Assembly (NCBI GenBank): GCA_902770045.1
Contig: CACXRO010000013.1
Coordinates: 1-42,428 of the forward strand
DNA: 42,428 nt
Direction of reading: 5' to 3'
Source of the DNA: an uncultured bacterium
GTDB lineage: Bacteria; Verrucomicrobiota; Kiritimatiellia; RFP12; UBA1067
In this document: in pieces, positions 38,857 to 42,428 of the stretch
Position numbering within the stretch: position 1 is the first letter of the stretch
How the letters are laid out: the number at the start of each line of letters is the position of its first letter
Notes under the pieces: generated by a model
What the model was told of the DNA's origin: nothing
The model's input: the letters and a program-made list of their open reading frames with translations, nothing else
Database searches by the model: none
Made by a program: the position numbers and the translations under genes

Positions 38857-41643
38857 ATGACATTCATACCTGCAATGCTGGCGGCGACGGTGTTCGTCGA
38901 GTGCGAGAACTTCAAAGATCTCGGCGGTTGGGCCGTCGAGACGCAGTCCATGCGCCAGCTCGGCTCAAGCTACGTGATGGCCCACGGCTACGGCAAACGA
39001 GTCGCCGACGCGTGGACGACGTTTGTCTTCCCAGAGGACGGCGACTACACCGTCTGGGCGCGGACGCGCAACTGGAACGCCGTCTGGACCAAGGGCGCCG
39101 CAGGGCGTTTCCGCGTGGAGGTAGAAGCGCCTTTGATGAGGCGGAATCGTCTGTGGTGCTCTGACGAACTCGGGGCAGACGCGGACTCGGCCTGGCATTG
39201 GCAGAAGGCGGGTGTAGTGCGTCTTAAGAAGGGGACCGGGTACGCCATCCGCCTTCATGACTTGACCGGCTTCAACGGACGCTGCGATGCGCTCTACTTT
39301 ACGACCGAGGGTGACACGCCCCCGTCTGCGGCGGCGGAGATGGATGCTTGGCGGCATAGGCAAACTGGCATTGCGGTGAAGGACGATCCGGACGAATACG
39401 ACTTCATCGTCGTCGGCGGCGGCATGGCGGGCTGCTGCGCCGCGCTGACGGCTGCGCGCCTGGGCGTGAAGACGCTGCTATTGCAGGATCGCGACGTCCT
39501 CGGCGGGTGCAACTCGTCGGAAGTGCGCGTGGGGCTTGGCGGACGCATGCACACCGGCCCCTATCCGGCGCTCGGCGAGGTGGTGAAGGACATCCAGCCG
39601 CTCGTGAGCAACAATTCGCCGCTCGACGGCAAGTACTACGAGGACGAGCGCAAGGCGACGGCGTTTGAGCTTAAGGACATCCGCACCTGGCAGATGCCGG
39701 GCGTGAAGCCGTTCCTGAAGTTCCGCCAGTACGTCTACGCGGTGGAGACGGTCTCGAACCGGATGACGGCGGTAGTCGCGCGCGACACGCACACGGGCGC
39801 GGAGACGCGGTACCGCGCCAGGCTCTTCTGCGACGCGACGGGCGACGCGGTTCTGGCGCGGCTCGCCGGCTGCGAGACGATGTACGGCTGCGAGGCGCGG
39901 AGCCGCTTCCACGAGGCGTGCGCCCCCGAAGAGGCGTCGCGCCAGGTGATGGGCCATTCCGTCCAGTGGCTCAGCGAGCGACGCGAAACGGCCGCGCCGT
40001 TCCCCGACATCTCGGAGTGGGCGCTCCCGATCGACGAGAATACGGGGCGCTACCAGCGGCTGGGGTCGTGGGAGCAGGAGACGGGGTTCTTCCGCGACAT
40101 GGCCGACGACACCGAGCGCATCCGCGACTACGGGCTTCTCGCGGTCTTCTCGAACTGGCACTGGATCAAGAACCGCTCCGCGAAGCGCGGCGAATACGCC
40201 AACGACGCGTTTTCGTGGATATCGCCGATCGGCGGCAAGCGCGAGAGCTACCGCGTGGTCGGCGACTACATCCTCACCCAGAACGACCTCGAGAACCACG
40301 TGGAGACGCCTGACGCCACCGCGGCGATTACCTGGGGCATCGACTTCCACTTCCCCGACCCCGAAAACGCCAAGGCGTTTGCCGAGCCGTTCCGCGCCGT
40401 CGCCTACCACCGCGGCACAGGCTCCGACCATCCCGTTCCCTACCGCTGCCTCTATGCGCGCGACTGCGCGAACCTCTTCCTCGCGGGGCGCGACATTTCC
40501 GTTTCGCACTGCGCCTTCGCCGCCGTGCGGGTGATGCGTACGCTGGGGATGCTCGGCGAGGTCGTGGGCATGGCCGCGGCGATATGCCGCGAGGAAGAGT
40601 GCCTGCCGCGCGACGTGTACGAGAAGCACTTGGACAAGCTCAAGGAGCGCATGGCCGCCGGCGCGCCAAAGCTGCCGGACTTCCACGGCTACGACGCCGG
40701 CATGGCCGAGAGCTACGACCTCAACCGCCGCGGCTGGCGGCAGATCTATCCGCGTGGAAAGCGCGGGGAGCTTGACGAGAAGATGAAGGAGGAGATCCGA
40801 GGCTATGGCTACGCCCACCGCAACGAGCATCCCGACCTTCAGTCTGCGCACCGCCGGCTGGTGCTGGCGGACGAGTCGCGCGCGAAGGTACACTACTACG
40901 ACTCGTTCGATCCGTCGAAGGGCATTGCCGTCCCGGTCAAGAAGCCGGTCTGGGACCTGAAGCGCGTTGGCGAGGACCGCTACCGCATCGTCTGCCACGG
41001 CGGCTTCCAGGTCGTTGACCTCAAGGAGCGCAAGGTGGTGGACGAATTCCGCTGGCCGGACTTCAAGGACTGGATGGCGACGGCGGCCTGCGACCTCGCT
41101 GACGGCGGGTTCGTCTTCTCCGTGAATCCCGTCGGCGCGGACGCGGGCAAGGCGATCCACTTCTACGAATTCGGCCCCGACCGCAAGCTCCGCCGCGTCA
41201 TGAAGCTCGCGGGGCTCTTCAACGCGCGCTCGATGGGGCCGGGACGCGACGGCGAGTGGCTGGTCGCGCACGAGAAGGGCTTTGCGCGCATCCGCCTGCC
41301 GGAGCAGGGCGAGGCGGTGGAGCTCGTCAAGAACTATCCGCAGCCGGCCGGCCGCAACCTCTTCGCGGTCATCCCGGCGGCGAAGGACGGCGAGTACCTT
41401 GCGGGCTGCGGCTACGGCGGCGGGCTCGTTCGTTTCGACGCCGCGGGCGAGGCTCTGTCGCAGTGGTTTGTCCCGACCGACACCGGCAAGGAGAGCCGCT
41501 TCTACGGCCAGGTCGAGGAGCGGCCGAACGGCAACGTCTACCTCGCGCACTGGACCGGCCACGGCGAAAACGACAGCTTCAAGGGCTGGCAGGTGGTGGA
41601 GTTCGATCCCTCCATCTCGGGCGTAATCGTGCTCGAGGACTAA
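38857..41643 (+). CDS. FAD-dependent oxidoreductase with N-terminal CBM-like and C-terminal propeller-like domains
   Basis: The 928-residue protein has three parts. Residues 12-155 resemble the carbohydrate-binding-like domain found before such oxidoreductases (VFVECENFKDLGGWAVE, HDLTGFNGRCDALYF). Residues about 180-620 are a FAD_oxidored domain with the dinucleotide motif VVGGGMAGCCAALTAARLG and a later FLAGRDISVSHCAFAAVRVM flavin block. The last 240 residues repeat four-strand units (GGFQVVDLKERKVVDEFRW, GGLVRFDAAGEALSQWFV) like a beta-propeller, unusual for this family. The N terminus (MTFIPAMLAAT) is short for a signal peptide; export is uncertain. Substrate unknown, perhaps a sugar. No partner gene; tRNA-Lys follows on the other strand. 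Confidence 0.85.
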   Translation: MTFIPAMLAATVFVECENFKDLGGWAVETQSMRQLGSSYVMAHGYGKRVADAWTTFVFPEDGDYTVWARTRNWNAVWTKGAAGRFRVEVEAPLMRRNRLWCSDELGADADSAWHWQKAGVVRLKKGTGYAIRLHDLTGFNGRCDALYFTTEGDTPPSAAAEMDAWRHRQTGIAVKDDPDEYDFIVVGGGMAGCCAALTAARLGVKTLLLQDRDVLGGCNSSEVRVGLGGRMHTGPYPALGEVVKDIQPLVSNNSPLDGKYYEDERKATAFELKDIRTWQMPGVKPFLKFRQYVYAVETVSNRMTAVVARDTHTGAETRYRARLFCDATGDAVLARLAGCETMYGCEARSRFHEACAPEEASRQVMGHSVQWLSERRETAAPFPDISEWALPIDENTGRYQRLGSWEQETGFFRDMADDTERIRDYGLLAVFSNWHWIKNRSAKRGEYANDAFSWISPIGGKRESYRVVGDYILTQNDLENHVETPDATAAITWGIDFHFPDPENAKAFAEPFRAVAYHRGTGSDHPVPYRCLYARDCANLFLAGRDISVSHCAFAAVRVMRTLGMLGEVVGMAAAICREEECLPRDVYEKHLDKLKERMAAGAPKLPDFHGYDAGMAESYDLNRRGWRQIYPRGKRGELDEKMKEEIRGYGYAHRNEHPDLQSAHRRLVLADESRAKVHYYDSFDPSKGIAVPVKKPVWDLKRVGEDRYRIVCHGGFQVVDLKERKVVDEFRWPDFKDWMATAACDLADGGFVFSVNPVGADAGKAIHFYEFGPDRKLRRVMKLAGLFNARSMGPGRDGEWLVAHEKGFARIRLPEQGEAVELVKNYPQPAGRNLFAVIPAAKDGEYLAGCGYGGGLVRFDAAGEALSQWFVPTDTGKESRFYGQVEERPNGNVYLAHWTGHGENDSFKGWQVVEFDPSISGVIVLED

Positions 41644-41660
41644 GCGCACTTTCGAGACGG

Positions 41661-41736
41661 TGGTCGGACTGGCGGGGATCGGACCCGCGACCCCAACATT
41701 AAAAGTGTCGTGCTCTACCAACTGAGCTACAGTCCG
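41661..41736 (-). tRNA. tRNA-Lys (anticodon TTT), CCA encoded
   Basis: On the minus strand CGGACTG pairs with CAGTCCG; the D arm is GCTCAGTTGGTAGAGC. The anticodon stem CGACA/TGTTG holds CTTTTAA with anticodon TTT, reading AAA/AAG. The T arm is GCGGG-TTCGATC-CCCGC. Discriminator A (41664) and CCA (41661-41663 on the complement) are encoded. It points toward the FAD oxidoreductase gene, 17 bases from its stop. Confidence 0.96.
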
Positions 41737-41754
41737 AGATCGTGATTGGGTAAA

Positions 41755-41792
41755 AAGGGTCAGACCCTTCTGTATATGTTTTACTGTATATG
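41755..41792. repeat. Small palindrome and direct repeat beside tRNA-Lys
   Basis: AAGGGTC-A-GACCCTT (41755-41769) is a perfect 7-bp inverted repeat. It is followed by two copies of CTGTATATG (41770-41778 and 41784-41792). Position next to a tRNA and an acquired-looking gene suggests a mobile-element edge, but no integrase is present. Confidence 0.4.
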
Positions 41793-41809
41793 CTTGAAAG
41801 GCGGAGCCG

Positions 41810-41850
41810 GTTGAGAAGTTGAAAAGTTGAAAGGTTGAAAAGTTGAAAGG
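41810..41850. repeat. Tandem GTTGAAAG repeat, second locus
   Basis: About five units of AGTTGAAA/GGTTGAAA, leading into a REP-like hairpin as at 30488-30541. A GGTTGGGTGGTTGGGTG direct repeat follows at about 41878. Confidence 0.75.
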
Positions 41851-41869
41851 CCGCGGCAGTTTGCGCGGC
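41851..41869. repeat. REP-like palindrome, copy 4
   Basis: CCGCGGCAGTTTGCGCGGC, immediately after the tandem units. Confidence 0.55.
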
Positions 41870-41913
41870 GGATTGATGGTTGGGTGGTTGGGTGACACTT
41901 CGCGTCAAGTTTA

Positions 41914-41922
41914 TGGTATAAT
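41914..41922 (+). promoter_or_regulatory. Extended -10 promoter of the structured leader and ORF6N gene
   Basis: TGGTATAAT followed by ACAC. The transcript should begin near 41929, exactly where the structured-looking region starts. Confidence 0.65.
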
Positions 41923-41928
41923 ACACAT

Positions 41929-42140
41929 GTTCACCTGAAGGTAGAGGGGCCTAAGAAGCCCAGTAGGGGAACCATCGGAAATGATGCTGATTACTTGCGG
42001 GCAACTTGCGCTGGAGTTAAGGCGATGAAGGCGTGAATCCGCTTGGCCGTCGGGCAGACGTGGCAGGGTCAATTCAACCAGCGGGGTGGAACCGCGTGGG
42101 GTTACTGCTGAAGACAGTAAGACTGTACCCGAAGGTCAAC
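41929..42140 (+). ncRNA. Structured RNA leader, possibly HEARO/omega-RNA-like
   Basis: This 212-base non-coding stretch ends at the base before the ORF6N start codon. Hairpins visible include ACC-TGAA-GGT near the start, GGGC-CTAAGAA-GCCC, CGTC-GGGCA-GACG, TTACTG-CTGAAGA-CAGTAA and ACC-CGAA-GGT at the end. The two ACCnGAAGGT hairpins bracket the element. From memory, its size, purine-rich joins, GGGCAGACGTGGCAGGGTCAA segment and placement directly before a mobile-type ORF resemble HEARO RNAs, the omega guides of IscB/IsrB. The ORF here is not an HNH nuclease. Being an RNA is well supported; the class is tentative. Confidence 0.5.
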
Positions 42141-42428
42141 ATGAAGAATCAGCAATCAAACATCGTCAACATCGACATCAACGTCGTCAAGTCGCGCATG
42201 TTGCAAGTTCGTGGCCAGCAAGTTCTGCTGGACCGCGACGTCGCGGCGCTGTATGGCGTTGAGACGCGCATCATCAACCAGGCAGTCAAAAACAATCCTG
42301 GGAAGTTTCCGGCAGGATATGTCGTGGAACTGACGCAGGAAGAGATCAAGGTTCTAAGATCAAAAATTTTGACCTTAGAGACCAATCCTGGTAAAGGACA
42401 TCATTCCAAACACGGCTACAAGGTCTTC
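42141..42428 (+). CDS. ORF6N-domain protein, N-terminal part (cut by window edge)
   Basis: The visible 96 residues carry the ORF6N domain: NVVKSRMLQVRGQQVLLDRD, AALYGVETRIINQAVKNNP, KFPAGYVVELTQEE and HSKHGYKVF. ORF6N is a DNA-binding domain of phage and mobile-element regulators, often followed by KilA-N-like or antirepressor-type C-terminal domains. GC content is clearly lower than the core genes. There is no standard Shine-Dalgarno site; the structured leader runs straight into the ATG, with GAAGGT eight bases upstream. The C-terminal domain is outside the window. Confidence 0.87.
   Translation, partial: MKNQQSNIVNIDINVVKSRMLQVRGQQVLLDRDVAALYGVETRIINQAVKNNPGKFPAGYVVELTQEEIKVLRSKILTLETNPGKGHHSKHGYKVF

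Noticed and set aside
42086-42106. T-box-like motif GGTGGAACCGCG in the leader before the ORF6N gene
   Set aside because: The downstream gene is not an amino-acid or tRNA gene, no specifier stem or paired antiterminator/terminator could be found, and T-boxes are not expected in this lineage.
41929-42140. Group I or group II intron, tmRNA, SRP RNA or RNase P RNA
   Set aside because: None of the defining core sequences (GUGYG start, domain V, tmRNA tag frame, SRP tetraloop, P4 core) could be found.

Overview
The window is high-GC bacterial DNA (roughly two-thirds G+C by eye), densely coded and mostly on the + strand. The house style points to an uncultured member of the PVC group, most likely a Kiritimatiellota/Verrucomicrobiota-type gut carbohydrate user: secreted GH99-like and GH20-like proteins, a FAD oxidoreductase with an N-terminal carbohydrate-binding-like domain, tagaturonate reductase, sugar-type AraC/XylR and GntR/LacI regulators, and modular surface proteins. 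The lineage is inferred from gene content and not proven; no 16S rRNA is present.

Layout. 1-1609: the 5' part of a secreted surface protein (-) diverges from a XylR-type AraC regulator (+). 1715-11300: tRNA-Val, rpoB, rpoC, adk and map form a probable transcription unit; rpoC carries two internal losses that each shift the reading frame. 11434-24589: NhaC-type antiporter, GH99-like protein, lytic-transglycosylase-like protein, metallo-beta-lactamase-fold protein, tagaturonate reductase, plsY, DjlA-like J protein, stand-alone coaB, eno, Mrp ATPase, hemolysin-III protein and a GH20-like protein. 24623-24883 is a MITE-like inverted-repeat element. 24943-30446 is a tight five-gene operon: MATE exporter, secreted alpha/alpha-toroid protein, UbiA-like prenyltransferase, degenerate type I phosphodiesterase and U32-like TIM-barrel protein. 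It resembles part of the ebo cluster and is the best candidate here for an undescribed pathway.

30837-38771 is accessory: a GntR/LacI regulator, two modular surface proteins, an AraC regulator, a VapBC-type toxin-antitoxin pair and an outer-membrane-barrel-like protein. One 12-bp palindrome sits at identical spacing in front of the GntR/LacI gene and a surface-protein gene. 38857-42428 holds a large FAD oxidoreductase, tRNA-Lys (-), repeat-rich spacer, and a structured-looking ~215-nt leader that runs straight into an ORF6N-domain gene cut by the window edge.

Regulatory signals are unusually uniform. Almost every unit starts from an extended -10 promoter (TGnTATAAT, often followed by ACGC), usually without a clear -35, and in seven cases this box lies only 6-11 bases from the ATG, implying leaderless or nearly leaderless mRNAs. 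Several are preceded by 7-bp tandem repeats (CGAACCA/CGAACCG). Genes with longer leaders or inside operons use purine-rich Shine-Dalgarno sites.
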